Shown piece by piece: positions 1 through 7,845 of a stretch of 19,143 nucleotides of DNA; the stretch's first letter is position 1; each line of letters opens with the position of its first letter. Both the position numbers and the translations under genes were made by a program. The stretch is from Deltaproteobacteria bacterium. Lineage in GTDB: Bacteria; SAR324; NAC60-12. The DNA lies in NCBI GenBank assembly GCA_002716165.1, contig PAZT01000037.1:1-19143 (forward strand). The letters are read 5' to 3'. The notes under the pieces were generated by a model. That model ran no database searches. It saw only the letters and a program-made list of their open reading frames with translations, and was not told the DNA's origin.

Positions 1-50
1 GATTGATTTAAAATCTTTTATAATAATATTAATAACGCATAAAGGAAAAA

Positions 51-704
51 TTGGGACAAAAAGTTAATCCAATAGGTTTAAGATTAGGCATTTCTAGAAC
101 ATGGAATTCCAAATGGTTTGCAGAAAAAGATTATGCGACCCAATTAAAACAGGATCTTGATATACAAAAATATGTCAAATCCAGTTTAAAACATGCAGCA
201 ATTTCAAAAATTGAAGTAGAGCGTACTTCAAAAAAAACTAAAGTAAATATTTTCTCAGCTAGGCCTGGAATTATAATTGGTCGTAAAGGAGATGAGGTTG
301 AAAGGTTAAAAAATGAACTGAATAAGCGTAACAATCATGAGGTTGTTGTGAATATTAAGGAAATTAAGCGACCCGAAATTGATGCTACATTAATAGCTGA
401 AAATATTGCTAGCCAACTTGAACGCAGAATAGCCTACCGAAGAGCGGTTAAGAGATCAATACAGGCCGCCATGCGAATGAATATTGCGGGCTGCAAAGTA
501 ATGGTTGGAGGAAGATTAAACGGAGCAGAAATTGCCAGATCTGAATGGATCCGTGAAGGACAGGTACGTCTTCACACGTTAAGGGTTGATATTGACTATG
601 GTGTTGCTGAAGCTAATACAACTTTTGGTAAAATTGGTATCAAAGTTTGGGTTTACCGTGGTGAAGATTTCGGAAGGTCCCGCGCAAGACGTAGCTCTAA
701 CTAA
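51..704 (+). CDS. rpsC: 30S ribosomal protein S3 (uS3)
   Basis: S3 sits at the mRNA entry side of the 30S head. The 217-residue protein has the family N-terminus (GQKVNPIGLRLG), a type II KH domain with the GRKG loop at residues 77-80, and the basic helix ERRIAYRRAVKR at about 124-135, which in E. coli contributes to mRNA helicase activity. The start is TTG, chosen because it gives the universal N-terminus and has AAAGGA at 42-46 upstream. Length is normal for the family. The 50 bases before it are presumably the end of rplV, but two frames stop there (TGA at 4-6 and TAA at 8-10), so I cannot assign the upstream gene's end. It is the first complete gene of the S10-type segment, 12 bases before rplP. 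Confidence 0.98.
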   Translation: MGQKVNPIGLRLGISRTWNSKWFAEKDYATQLKQDLDIQKYVKSSLKHAAISKIEVERTSKKTKVNIFSARPGIIIGRKGDEVERLKNELNKRNNHEVVVNIKEIKRPEIDATLIAENIASQLERRIAYRRAVKRSIQAAMRMNIAGCKVMVGGRLNGAEIARSEWIREGQVRLHTLRVDIDYGVAEANTTFGKIGIKVWVYRGEDFGRSRARRSSN

Positions 705-716
705 GAGGAAATAATT

Positions 717-1133
717 ATGTTAATGCCAAAAAAGACGAAGTTTCGCAAACAAATGCGTGGAAGAATGCAGGGTGATGCACAAACCGGAAATTTATTAAGT
801 TTTGGTTCGTTCGGTCTGCAGGCTACAGGTAGAGGATATGTAACGACACGTCAAATTGAAGCAGCTAGGCGTGTGATTACTAGAACACTAAAACGTGGTG
901 GAAAAACTTGGATTAGATTATTCCCAGACAAGCCAATAACTAAGCGTCCAGCTGAAGTAAGGATGGGTAAAGGTAAGGGGGCAGTTGATACATGGGTTGC
1001 ATCAATACATCCTGGACGTGTTCTTTATGAAATTGATGGTGTCCCTGAAAAAATTGCTTTAGAGGCGTTAAGATTAGCTTCATACAAATTGTCTATTAAA
1101 ACTAAAATAATAGTAAGGACTCCGGTACTGTGA
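717..1133 (+). CDS. rplP: 50S ribosomal protein L16 (uL16)
   Basis: L16 lies near the peptidyl transferase centre and the A-site tRNA. The 138-residue protein starts MLMPKKTKFRKQ as usual and keeps the central VRMGKGKG segment at 81-88. Arg82 there is the equivalent of E. coli Arg81, which is hydroxylated in some proteobacteria. The ATG has AAGAGG at 703-708 as ribosome binding site. The TGA stop overlaps the GTG start of rpmC (GTGA, 1130-1133), so the two are probably translationally coupled. Confidence 0.98.
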   Translation: MLMPKKTKFRKQMRGRMQGDAQTGNLLSFGSFGLQATGRGYVTTRQIEAARRVITRTLKRGGKTWIRLFPDKPITKRPAEVRMGKGKGAVDTWVASIHPGRVLYEIDGVPEKIALEALRLASYKLSIKTKIIVRTPVL

Positions 1134-1345
1134 AAGCATCTGAATTAAGAGAACTTCCATTAATTGAACTGGAAGCTAAAAAAAATGATCTTAAAGAAGA
1201 ATTCTTGCGTTTACGCTGCGGACATGTTTCAAGGCAACTTGCAGATGTTATTATGATCAAAAAAACACGTAGAAACATTGCTCGTATCAATACTGTTTTG
1301 AACGAGAAGCAAAAGCAACTTTCACAAGCAAAAACAGATGAGTAA
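1130..1345 (+). CDS. rpmC: 50S ribosomal protein L29 (uL29)
   Basis: L29 is a small two-helix protein at the polypeptide tunnel exit, near the docking site for signal recognition particle and trigger factor. The 71 residues start MKASELRELP and contain the conserved LKEEFLRLR and KKTRRNIARINTVL segments. The GTG start overlaps the rplP stop by four bases and the gene has no independent ribosome binding site of note, so reinitiation from rplP is likely. Its last eight bases overlap the start of rpsQ. Confidence 0.96.
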   Translation: MKASELRELPLIELEAKKNDLKEEFLRLRCGHVSRQLADVIMIKKTRRNIARINTVLNEKQKQLSQAKTDE

Positions 1346-1577
1346 GGTTAAAATGCAAAATGGCGTTGTTGTTAGTAATAAAATGGACAAATCCATTGTT
1401 GTAAAGATTGAGAGAAAAATTAAACATCCAATCTATAAAAAAACTATAAAACGCTCAAAAAAATACATTGCTCATGATGAACAGAATGAATGTCAAATTG
1501 GCGATTTAGTTCAAATTGCCGAATGCAGACCATTGAGCAAGAGGAAGCGCTTCAGATTATTTAAACGGGTAAAATGA
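1338..1577 (+). CDS. rpsQ: 30S ribosomal protein S17 (uS17)
   Basis: S17 is an OB-fold primary 16S rRNA binder in the body of the 30S subunit. The 79-residue protein shows the family pattern GVVVSNKMDKSIVVKIER near the N-terminus, HPIYKK at about 31-36, and a central GDLVQIAECRPLSKRKRFRL block. It starts inside the end of rpmC (ATG at 1338, rpmC stop at 1343-1345) and ends in an ATGA overlap with rplN. This makes a run of four genes joined by overlaps. Confidence 0.97.
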   Translation: MSKVKMQNGVVVSNKMDKSIVVKIERKIKHPIYKKTIKRSKKYIAHDEQNECQIGDLVQIAECRPLSKRKRFRLFKRVK

Positions 1578-1942
1578 TCCAAACACAAAGTTTACTAGAA
1601 GTTGCCGACAACTCAGGCGCAAAAAGTCTTTTATGTATAAAAGTCCTTGGAGGTTCAAAAAGAAGATATGCCCGTGTGGGAGATGTAATTGTTGCATCAA
1701 TAAGGGATTGTCTTCCAAACTCAAAAGTCAAATCTGGAGAAGTTATTAGAGCAGTTGTAGTTCGTACAAAAAAAGAATACAGACGACCCGACGGTAGTTA
1801 TATTAGATTTGATGAAAATTCAGCTGTTGTAATTGACTCAAAGCGAGAGCCTATAGGGACAAGAATATTTGGACCGGTAGCACGAGAATTACGTTCAGCT
1901 AAATTCATGCGCATACTATCTCTTGCACCAGAAGTATTATAA
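1574..1942 (+). CDS. rplN: 50S ribosomal protein L14 (uL14)
   Basis: L14 is an intersubunit-face protein contacting 16S helix 14 and the site bound by the silencing factor RsfS. The 122-residue length is exactly typical. It begins MIQTQSLLEVADNSGAK, has the RRPDGSYIRFDENSAVVI signature at about 70-87 and ends in the usual FMRILSLAPEVL. The ATG overlaps the rpsQ TGA (ATGA). In many bacteria this gene opens the spc operon. Here there is no gap for a promoter, so S10 and spc genes probably form one transcription unit. Confidence 0.98.
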   Translation: MIQTQSLLEVADNSGAKSLLCIKVLGGSKRRYARVGDVIVASIRDCLPNSKVKSGEVIRAVVVRTKKEYRRPDGSYIRFDENSAVVIDSKREPIGTRIFGPVARELRSAKFMRILSLAPEVL

Positions 1943-1954
1943 TAATTCTAAATA

Positions 1955-2296
1955 ATGAAAGCTAAACATAGAAAAAAAAGGCGCCCTACTATTCGTCGTG
2001 ATGATACAGTGATAGTAATATCAGGTAAAGATAAAGGACGAACCGGAAGAGTTGTGAGCGTTGACTGGAAAAGAGAACGTATGCTAATTGAGGGAGTGAA
2101 CATTGTCACACGTCACACAAAACCTAATCAGGCAAATCAACAAGGAGGTCTAATTCAAATGGAATCTCCAGTTCATTACTCAAATGTACAACTCTATAAC
2201 CCTAATTTAAAACGTGGCGTGCGTGTAAGAATTCAAAAAAGTGATGGGGGCATTAAAAATAGGGTTTGTGTAAAATCAGGGGAGATTTTAGGATAA
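1955..2296 (+). CDS. rplX: 50S ribosomal protein L24 (uL24)
   Basis: L24 initiates 50S assembly and lies beside the tunnel exit. The 113 residues contain a KOW motif at about 17-44 (DTVIVISGKDKGRTGRVVSV) and the typical NIVTRHTKPNQ and GGLIQMESPVHYSNV segments. The N-terminal MKAKHRKKRRPTIRR is a slightly longer, very basic lead-in than in many homologues. The ATG at 1955 has only a poor purine stretch upstream. The TAA stop shares one base with the rplE start (TAATG). Confidence 0.97.
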   Translation: MKAKHRKKRRPTIRRDDTVIVISGKDKGRTGRVVSVDWKRERMLIEGVNIVTRHTKPNQANQQGGLIQMESPVHYSNVQLYNPNLKRGVRVRIQKSDGGIKNRVCVKSGEILG

Positions 2297-2841
2297 TGTC
2301 TGAAAGTCACTTACTTCAAACATATCAGTCAAAGGTAGTTCCCCTGTTGCAGGAGAAGTACAATTATAAAAATAGACACCAAATACCTGAGATTAAAAAG
2401 GTTACTTTAAATATAGGTTTAGGGGAAGCTATCCAGAATCCAAAAGCCATTGAAACTGCCAGTAAGCAACTCGCAATAATTTCAGGGCAAAAACCAGTTG
2501 TTACAAGAGCGAAACGTTCAATAGCAACATTCAAGTTGCGTGAAGGTATGCCAATTGGCTGTATGGTTACACTTCGTAATAAACATATGTGGAACTTCTT
2601 AGATAAATTACTTCACATTGCAATGCCACGAATTCGTGACTTTAGGGGAATTTCTCCAAGGGCATTTGATGGTTTAGGTAACTATAATATTGGCATAAAG
2701 GAGCAACTAATTTTTCCTGAAATTGAATTTGATGATATAGATCATGTTCGAGGTATGAATGTTTCAATTGTAACAAGTGCTAAGACCGATAAAGAAAGTT
2801 TTACAATGATACAAAATCTGGGGTTCCCTTTTAGAAAGTAA
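2296..2841 (+). CDS. rplE: 50S ribosomal protein L5 (uL5)
   Basis: L5 binds 5S rRNA and contacts the P-site tRNA from the central protuberance. I choose the ATG at 2296 (181 residues, starting MSESHLLQTYQSKVVP). It matches the usual family length and follows the TAATG junction with rplX, with GGGGAG at 2279-2284 as ribosome binding site. A TTG further upstream at 2266 would only add ten residues overlapping rplX. Conserved segments include VTLNIGLGEA, KPVVTRAKRSIATFKLREGMPIG, the RIRDFRG loop and FPEIEFDDID near the C-terminus. Confidence 0.97.
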   Translation: MSESHLLQTYQSKVVPLLQEKYNYKNRHQIPEIKKVTLNIGLGEAIQNPKAIETASKQLAIISGQKPVVTRAKRSIATFKLREGMPIGCMVTLRNKHMWNFLDKLLHIAMPRIRDFRGISPRAFDGLGNYNIGIKEQLIFPEIEFDDIDHVRGMNVSIVTSAKTDKESFTMIQNLGFPFRK

Positions 2842-2846
2842 TTCAG

Positions 2847-3032
2847 ATGGCAAAAAAATCATTGATCACCAAAAGCGAACGTAATCAAAAATTCAAAGTT
2901 AGAGAATACAATCGTTGCACATATTGCGGACGATCGAGAGGATACTTAAGAAAATTCGGAATGTGCAGAATTTGCTTCAGAAAGAATGCAAATGCAGGTC
3001 TTCTACCAGGAGTAACCAAGGCAAGTTGGTAA
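2847..3032 (+). CDS. rpsN: 30S ribosomal protein S14, zinc-binding short type (uS14)
   Basis: S14 sits in the 30S head. At 61 residues this is the short, zinc-binding (C+) form, with the four ligands as CTYC at 24-27 and CRIC at 40-43, followed by the conserved RKNANAGLLPGVTKASW end. The long zinc-free form typical of gamma-proteobacteria is not present here. The ATG at 2847 starts five bases after the rplE stop, with only a weak AGAAAG-like purine stretch inside the end of rplE. Confidence 0.98.
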   Translation: MAKKSLITKSERNQKFKVREYNRCTYCGRSRGYLRKFGMCRICFRKNANAGLLPGVTKASW

Positions 3033-3054
3033 TTTATATATAGGAATATGATTT

Positions 3055-3450
3055 ATGTCAATGAGTGATCCAGTAGCAGACCTATTAACACGTATACGCA
3101 ACGCAAATATGCGCAATAAAGAAAGTCTGGTGCTACTGTCTTCAAAAATAAAACTTAATATAGTAAAAGTGCTTAAAGAAGAAGGTTTTATTTTAAATTG
3201 GGAACTTAATGAAAAAGAGAAATTTCCTCAACTTACGATTTGGTTGAAATATGTAGATAGTCTTCCTGTTATTCGTGAAATTGATCGAGTCAGCAAACCG
3301 GGGCTTCGTCTATATAAAAAGGGCAAAGAATGTAAACCAATTTTAAATGGACAAGGAATTTCAATCGTATCTACCTCAAAAGGTATTATGAGTGATAGGA
3401 AATGTCGTGAAGAAAACATTGGCGGAGAGGTCCTGTGTACCGTACTTTAA
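3055..3450 (+). CDS. rpsH: 30S ribosomal protein S8 (uS8)
   Basis: S8 is a primary 16S rRNA binder and, in E. coli, the translational repressor of the spc operon. The 131-residue protein begins MSMSDPVADLLTRIRNANM and ends with GISIVSTSKGIM and GGEVLCTVL, both family hallmarks. The ATG at 3055 is preferred over the in-frame ATG at 3061 because AGGA at 3042-3045 is well spaced and MSM(S/T)DP is the common N-terminus. It lies 22 bases after rpsN. Confidence 0.97.
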   Translation: MSMSDPVADLLTRIRNANMRNKESLVLLSSKIKLNIVKVLKEEGFILNWELNEKEKFPQLTIWLKYVDSLPVIREIDRVSKPGLRLYKKGKECKPILNGQGISIVSTSKGIMSDRKCREENIGGEVLCTVL

Positions 3451-3472
3451 CCAAATTTTAAGAACAAGCCTA

Positions 3473-4012
3473 ATGTCTAGAATAGGTAAAAGATCTATAA
3501 AACTAGTTGAGGATGTTAAAATTTTCTATAAAGACCGCGTCCTTGAAGTGAAGGGTCCAAAAGGAGAACTAGAATTCCAGATGCATCCAGACGTGGATTT
3601 GGTCATTGATGACCAAACACTTTCAGTAATTCACTCGAATGAAAAAACCACAAGAACAGCACTGATAGGAACAACTTGGAAGCATATAAATAACATGATA
3701 AGTGGTGTCTCTAAAGGGTTCCAAAAAAAACTTAACTTGGTAGGTGTAGGATACAGAGCTGCTTTAAACCAAAAAGAACTGGTTTTAAATTTAGGCTATT
3801 CTCACCCAATAAAATACTCAATTCCTGATGGGATTTCTGCATCAGTAGATGCAAATACAAAAATTACTCTTGAAAGTTCAGACAAACAGCTCTTAGGACA
3901 AGTATCTGCAGAAATTCAAAAATTCAGACCACCTGAACCATACAAAGGTAAAGGTGTTTTATTTGAGGGGCAGAAACTAAAACGCAAAGCAGGTAAGAGC
4001 GGGAAAGTATAA
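3473..4012 (+). CDS. rplF: 50S ribosomal protein L6 (uL6)
   Basis: L6 has two related domains near the GTPase-associated centre and the sarcin-ricin loop. The start is set at ATG 3473 (MSRIGKRSI, 179 residues), which gives the family N-terminus and normal length. The frame stays open upstream to 3392, but that part lies inside rpsH. The C-terminal domain carries the signature RPPEPYKGKGV just before the basic tail KLKRKAGKSGKV. The ribosome binding site is weak (TTTTAAGAA), as for several genes in this operon. Confidence 0.96.
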   Translation: MSRIGKRSIKLVEDVKIFYKDRVLEVKGPKGELEFQMHPDVDLVIDDQTLSVIHSNEKTTRTALIGTTWKHINNMISGVSKGFQKKLNLVGVGYRAALNQKELVLNLGYSHPIKYSIPDGISASVDANTKITLESSDKQLLGQVSAEIQKFRPPEPYKGKGVLFEGQKLKRKAGKSGKV

Positions 4013-4030
4013 TTTTTAAGCATCAAAAAA

Positions 4031-4399
4031 ATGGATATTGCTGCGGTAAGACTTAAAGGAAGACAAGCTAGACACAAAAGAATAAGAAAAAAAATTGCAG
4101 GGACAAATTTGCGTCCAAGGCTTGCAGTATTTAGATCCTCTCGTCATATTTATGTTCAGGCAATAAATGATGAACAGGGGATCACACTCGCCTGCTCTTC
4201 TACATTAACAATTCAGAAGTCTCTTAAAAATATTTATAGTGGCAACAAAGAGGCAGCAAAAGCTGTTGGTGCGGACATTGCGAAAAAGCTTTTAGAAAAA
4301 TCTATTTCTTCAGCAGTATTCGATAGAGGTGGATTTATTTTTCATGGTCGTGTTAAAGAACTGGCAGAAGGTGCAAGGGAAGCCGGCTTAAAAATTTAA
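4031..4399 (+). CDS. rplR: 50S ribosomal protein L18 (uL18)
   Basis: L18 binds 5S rRNA in the central protuberance with L5. The 122-residue protein has a basic N-terminus (RLKGRQARHKRIRKK), then LRPRLAVFRSSRHIYVQAIND, and ends with the family pattern VFDRGGFIFHGRVKELAEGAREAGLKI at about 96-122. The ATG is 18 bases after rplF, without a clear Shine-Dalgarno sequence. Confidence 0.97.
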   Translation: MDIAAVRLKGRQARHKRIRKKIAGTNLRPRLAVFRSSRHIYVQAINDEQGITLACSSTLTIQKSLKNIYSGNKEAAKAVGADIAKKLLEKSISSAVFDRGGFIFHGRVKELAEGAREAGLKI

Positions 4400-4412
4400 T
4401 CTAAATTATAAA

Positions 4413-4916
4413 GTGGCAGAAAAAAAATCAGAAAAAAATGAATTAATTGAAAAAGTTATTCGGGTAAATCGAGTTGCGAAAGTAGTTAAAGGTGGACGCC
4501 GATTCAGCTTTAGTGCACTAGTTGTTGTTGGTGATGGTCACGGGAAGGTTGGTCTTGGACTTGGTAAGGCAAATGAGGTTGTAGAAGCCATTAGAAAAGC
4601 AGTGGAACAAGCAACGGTAAATATGAGAGGAATAAATAAGCAAGGGACATCAATACCGTATGTAACAACTAGTAAATTTGGATCGGGAAAAGTTTTGATG
4701 AAACCAGCAGAAAAAGGGCACGGTATTATTGCTGCCGGTGCTGTTAGAGCTGTAATGGAGGCAGTAGGAATCACAGACATTAGCGTTAAATGCCTTGGCT
4801 CCAGAAACTCAAATAATCTTGTTCGCTCCACACTAAGTGGTTTATATAATTTAAGAAGCAATGAATGGACGGCTAAAGCCAGAGGTAAAGATATTAATTA
4901 TATAAATGAGCAGTAA
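4413..4916 (+). CDS. rpsE: 30S ribosomal protein S5 (uS5)
   Basis: S5 lies at the mRNA entry tunnel and takes part in translational fidelity. The 167 residues contain the S5 RNA-binding domain (VNRVAKVVKGGRRFSFSALVVVGDG at about 18-42, with the loop that contacts 16S rRNA) and the C-terminal domain (KGHGIIAAGAVRAVMEAVGI, CLGSRNSNNLVRSTLSGL). The start is GTG at 4413, 13 bases after rplR, with no evident ribosome binding site. The resulting MAEKK N-terminus is typical. Confidence 0.97.
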   Translation: MAEKKSEKNELIEKVIRVNRVAKVVKGGRRFSFSALVVVGDGHGKVGLGLGKANEVVEAIRKAVEQATVNMRGINKQGTSIPYVTTSKFGSGKVLMKPAEKGHGIIAAGAVRAVMEAVGITDISVKCLGSRNSNNLVRSTLSGLYNLRSNEWTAKARGKDINYINEQ

Positions 4917-4920
4917 AAAT

Positions 4921-5106
4921 ATGGCTCAAAAAATAAAGATCACACAGATTCGAAGCAGAATTGGATCAAAAAAAAATCAAATAGCATCTCTGCGTGGTTT
5001 GGGTCTTTGGAAAATTAATAGTCAATCTGTACTAAAAAATACTCCTGAAATAAGAGGAATGATTGTTAAAGTCAACCACCTTGTAAAAATTGAGTTAGTA
5101 GAATAA
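4921..5106 (+). CDS. rpmD: 50S ribosomal protein L30 (uL30)
   Basis: L30 is a small peripheral 50S protein. From ATG 4921 it is 61 residues (MAQKIKITQIRSRIGSKK...), the usual family length, with the conserved LRGLGLWKINS and IRGMIVKVNHLVKIE segments. An in-frame ATG at 4906 would add five residues and overlap the rpsE end by 11 bases. I prefer 4921 because of the family N-terminus, although neither start has a strong ribosome binding site. Confidence 0.94.
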   Translation: MAQKIKITQIRSRIGSKKNQIASLRGLGLWKINSQSVLKNTPEIRGMIVKVNHLVKIELVE

Positions 5107-5126
5107 AAAATAATAAAAGGTTTGCA

Positions 5127-5573
5127 ATGAAACTCCACGAACTGGTTTCAAGTAAAATATCAACAAGAAAAAGAGTGGGAAGAGGCCCAGGAAGTGGTAT
5201 GGGTAAAAACTGTGGAAGGGGACAGAACGGGGCAAAATCTCGATCTGGCTATAAACACAAAAGAGGTTTTGAAGGTGGTCAAAATCCTCTTAATAGAAGA
5301 TTACCCAAATTTGGATTCACTAGTCCCAATAAAGAAATTTTCCAATTGATTAATTTAAAAAATTTGGAGGATTCCGATGCTGTTGAGACAGGAAGTCATC
5401 TTGATAAGCCAAAACTTAAGGCATTGGGGTTAATTAAAAAAGAAGACAAACCATTAAAACTGCTGGGTAAAGGTAACCTGAGTAAAAAAATTAAAATTGA
5501 AGTAGATATAGCAAGTGCTAATGCTGCAGAAGCAGTAAAAAAAGCCGGTGGAGAAGTAATAAAAATAGCTTAA
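5127..5573 (+). CDS. rplO: 50S ribosomal protein L15 (uL15)
   Basis: L15 is an early 50S assembly protein with an extended glycine- and arginine-rich N-terminus. The 148-residue protein shows this part at about 16-56 (RKRVGRGPGSGMGKNCGRGQ and GYKHKRGFEGGQNPLNRRLPKFGF) and a globular C-terminal half ending ANAAEAVKKAGGEVIKI, which matches the family. ATG 5127 has AAAAGG upstream at 5115-5120. It is followed by secY after 10 bases. Confidence 0.97.
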   Translation: MKLHELVSSKISTRKRVGRGPGSGMGKNCGRGQNGAKSRSGYKHKRGFEGGQNPLNRRLPKFGFTSPNKEIFQLINLKNLEDSDAVETGSHLDKPKLKALGLIKKEDKPLKLLGKGNLSKKIKIEVDIASANAAEAVKKAGGEVIKIA

Positions 5574-5583
5574 TGCATCTTAG

Positions 5584-6915
5584 ATGTTAAATATTATTCA
5601 GAATATTTTTAGAATAGAAGAACTCCGTCAGCGAATTTTCTTCACTTTGGCAATGCTTCTAATTTTTAGGCTTGGGGCCCATATTCCAACGCCAGGTATA
5701 GATGGAGCAGCCCTAACCGCTTTTTTTGATGCACAACAAGGTTCAATACTGCGGTTTTTTGACATGTTTACCGGTGGGGCTTTGGCCAGACTAACTGTTT
5801 TCGCTCTTGGCGTGATGCCATACATAAGTGCATCAATAATAATTCAATTGATGACGGCAGTATTCCCTTATCTTGAGAGATTGTCAAAAGAAGGAGATGC
5901 AGGTCGCAAAAAAATTACAGGGTACACCCGGTACGGTACGATAGCATTGAGTTTAATACAAGGTTTTGCAATTGCTGTTGGACTCGAAAGTATGGCTGCT
6001 CCAAATGGACAGCCAATTGTAATTTCAACATTAAGTCCTTGGGCTTTCAGAGCTTTGACTGTTATTACATTAACTGCAGGAACAGCATTTTTGATGTGGG
6101 TTGGTGAGCAAATAAGTGAACGTGGAATAGGAAATGGAATTTCACTGTTAATATTTGCAGGGATTGTAGTAGGAATCCCCGGAGCAATCATAAACTCAAT
6201 TAGGCTCGTTCAAGATAATGTGTTATCACCTCTTGTAATTATTACAGTAGGATTACTTATGATAGTAGTTATTTTCCTTGTCATTTTTGCTGAAACCGCA
6301 TATAGAAAAATTCCAGTACAATATGCAAAAAGGGTCCAAGGGAATAAAATGTTTGGGGGACAATCATCACACCTCCCTTTGAAAATAAATACTGCAGGCG
6401 TCATTCCGCCTATCTTCGCTTCTTCAATTTTAGCATTCCCTGCAACTATAACAGGTTTTATAGCTATTCCATGGGTACAAGCAGTCGGAGGTCAGTTGGT
6501 TCCGGGGAGAATGCTATATAATTTTTTATTTGCGTTAATGATTTTTTTCTTTGCATTTTTTTATACCGCTATTACATTCAACCCCGTTAAGATAGCGGAA
6601 GAAATGAAAAAACATGGTGGATATATCCCTGGAATTCGTCCAGGTAAAAAAACTGCAGAATATGTTAACCTCGTTTTATCAAGACTAACATTTGGTGGAG
6701 CAACCTATCTCGCAATCGTCTGTCTAGTTCCTTACATTCTATTTGATCTATTTGATATCCCTTTCTTCTTTGGCGGAACTGCACTTTTAATTGTTGTCGG
6801 TGTTGGATTAGATCTAGTAAGGCAAATTGAAGCATTTTTGCTGAATCAGAATTATGATGGCTTCATGAAAAAAACAAAACGGCGTCAAATGAGATCTGCC
6901 GCATTACGTTTATGA
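5584..6915 (+). CDS. secY: Preprotein translocase channel subunit SecY
   Basis: SecY forms the protein-conducting channel of the SecYEG complex in the inner membrane. The 443-residue length and ten hydrophobic segments fit the family. Visible hallmarks are HIPTPGID at 33-40, the plug-region FFDMFTGGALARLTVFALGVMPYISASI at about 58-85, the ERGIGNGISLLIF loop, the cytosolic GGYIPGIRPGKKT loop that contacts SecA and the ribosome, and a basic C-terminus (KKTKRRQMRSAALRL). ATG 5584 has no clear Shine-Dalgarno sequence but lies only 10 bases after rplO. As in many proteobacteria, adk, map and infA are not inserted after it: rpmJ follows after 14 bases. Confidence 0.98.
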   Translation: MLNIIQNIFRIEELRQRIFFTLAMLLIFRLGAHIPTPGIDGAALTAFFDAQQGSILRFFDMFTGGALARLTVFALGVMPYISASIIIQLMTAVFPYLERLSKEGDAGRKKITGYTRYGTIALSLIQGFAIAVGLESMAAPNGQPIVISTLSPWAFRALTVITLTAGTAFLMWVGEQISERGIGNGISLLIFAGIVVGIPGAIINSIRLVQDNVLSPLVIITVGLLMIVVIFLVIFAETAYRKIPVQYAKRVQGNKMFGGQSSHLPLKINTAGVIPPIFASSILAFPATITGFIAIPWVQAVGGQLVPGRMLYNFLFALMIFFFAFFYTAITFNPVKIAEEMKKHGGYIPGIRPGKKTAEYVNLVLSRLTFGGATYLAIVCLVPYILFDLFDIPFFFGGTALLIVVGVGLDLVRQIEAFLLNQNYDGFMKKTKRRQMRSAALRL

Positions 6916-6929
6916 AAATTTAAATAAAT

Positions 6930-7043
6930 ATGAAAGTACGATCTTCTGTTAAAAAAATCTGTGAAAACTGCAGAATAATAAAAAGAAAAGGGGTTTTGAG
7001 AGTAATTTGTGATAACCCTAAACATAAACAGAGACAAGGTTAA
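6930..7043 (+). CDS. rpmJ: 50S ribosomal protein L36, zinc-binding type (bL36)
   Basis: L36 is the smallest 50S protein, located near the GTPase-associated region. The reading frame from ATG 6930 gives 37 residues, MKVRSSVKKICENCRIIKRK and then a segment ending NPKHKQRQG. The zinc ligands are Cys11, Cys14, Cys27 and His32, the classical C-x2-C-x12-C-x4-H ribbon, so this is the C+ form. The position between secY and rpsM is the standard one. With S14, this gives two zinc-dependent ribosomal proteins in the operon. Confidence 0.97.
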   Translation: MKVRSSVKKICENCRIIKRKGVLRVICDNPKHKQRQG

Positions 7044-7055
7044 TAAAGGAAACTA

Positions 7056-7424
7056 ATGGCTAGAATCTCGGGTGTTGATCTTCCAAATTCTAAAAGAATT
7101 GAAATTGGCCTGACTTATATTTATGGCATAGGCAGAAAGATTTCAAATAATATATTAACGGAGGCAAAGATTGACAAGAATGTAAGAGTCAATGACCTCA
7201 CAGACGAACAGGTAAACAAGATTCGAATAATAATTGAAAAAGAATATCAAGTTGAAGGTGATCTTCGAAGTGAAATCAGTTTGAATATAAAACGCCTAAT
7301 GGATCTTGGAAACTATCGAGGGTTAAGACATCGCAGGCATATGCCGGTAAGGGGACAACGGACAAAAACAAATGCAAGAACGAGAAAAGGACCTCGCAGA
7401 CTAGCAGTAAGTAAAAAAAGTTAA
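7056..7424 (+). CDS. rpsM: 30S ribosomal protein S13 (uS13)
   Basis: S13 is in the 30S head, forming intersubunit bridges and contacting P-site tRNA through its basic C-terminal tail. The 122 residues start MARISGVDLPNSKRIEIGLTY, contain a helix-hairpin-helix-like YGIGRKIS, and end with RGLRHRRHMPVRGQRTKTNARTRKGPRR, all typical. ATG 7056 has a good ribosome binding site (AAAGGA, 7045-7050). In E. coli this gene opens the alpha operon and its leader is the target of S4. Here only 12 bases separate it from rpmJ, so no such leader can exist. Confidence 0.98.
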   Translation: MARISGVDLPNSKRIEIGLTYIYGIGRKISNNILTEAKIDKNVRVNDLTDEQVNKIRIIIEKEYQVEGDLRSEISLNIKRLMDLGNYRGLRHRRHMPVRGQRTKTNARTRKGPRRLAVSKKS

Positions 7425-7453
7425 AATTACTAAATTAATAAGAGAACAAATAA

Positions 7454-7837
7454 ATGGCCCAAGCAAAAAAAAGAAAAACAAAAAGAAATGTTGAACAGGG
7501 AAGAATTTATATCAAGGCTACGTTCAACAACACAATAATGACAATTACTGATGCTCAAGGAAACGCACTCGGCTGGTCTAGTACTGGTGTCCACGGTTTC
7601 AAAGGATCCCGCAAGAGTACTCCATTTGCTGCAAGAGTTGCTGCTGATGACGCATTGAAAAAAGCAGTAGAAAGTGGAATGAAAAGTGTAGACGTTTTTG
7701 TAAAAGGACCGGGATCAGGTCGAGAGTCGGCACTTAGGGCAATTTCAGCTATTGAAGATATGCGTATAACGTCAATAAACGACATTACACCAGTTCCTCA
7801 TAACGGGTGCAGACCACCAAAACAAAGGAGAATTTGA
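7454..7837 (+). CDS. rpsK: 30S ribosomal protein S11 (uS11)
   Basis: S11 lies on the 30S platform close to the E-site mRNA. The 127-residue protein has a lysine-rich start (MAQAKKRKTKRNVEQG), then IYIKATFNNTIMTITDAQGNALGWSS and the C-terminal KGPGSGRESALRAI, DITPVPHNGCRPPKQRRI. These are diagnostic. The gene ends at a TGA followed by a 96-base spacer rather than by rpsD, the gene that most often comes next. Confidence 0.98.
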   Translation: MAQAKKRKTKRNVEQGRIYIKATFNNTIMTITDAQGNALGWSSTGVHGFKGSRKSTPFAARVAADDALKKAVESGMKSVDVFVKGPGSGRESALRAISAIEDMRITSINDITPVPHNGCRPPKQRRI

Positions 7838-7845
7838 TTAAAACT

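Noticed and set aside
131..334. Open frame on the minus strand inside rpsC, and similar minus-strand frames under rpsH, rpsE, secY, rpsK, rpoA, yebC, ruvA, ssb, smc and hisD
   Set aside because: Each lies wholly within a certain + strand gene and its translation shows no family motif; they are shadow frames.
2266..2295. Upstream TTG extension of rplE
   Set aside because: It overlaps rplX and adds ten non-conserved residues; ATG 2296 gives the usual L5 N-terminus.
3392..3472. Upstream extension of rplF into rpsH
   Set aside because: It would overlap the rpsH end by 59 bases; MSRIGKRSI from 3473 is the family start.
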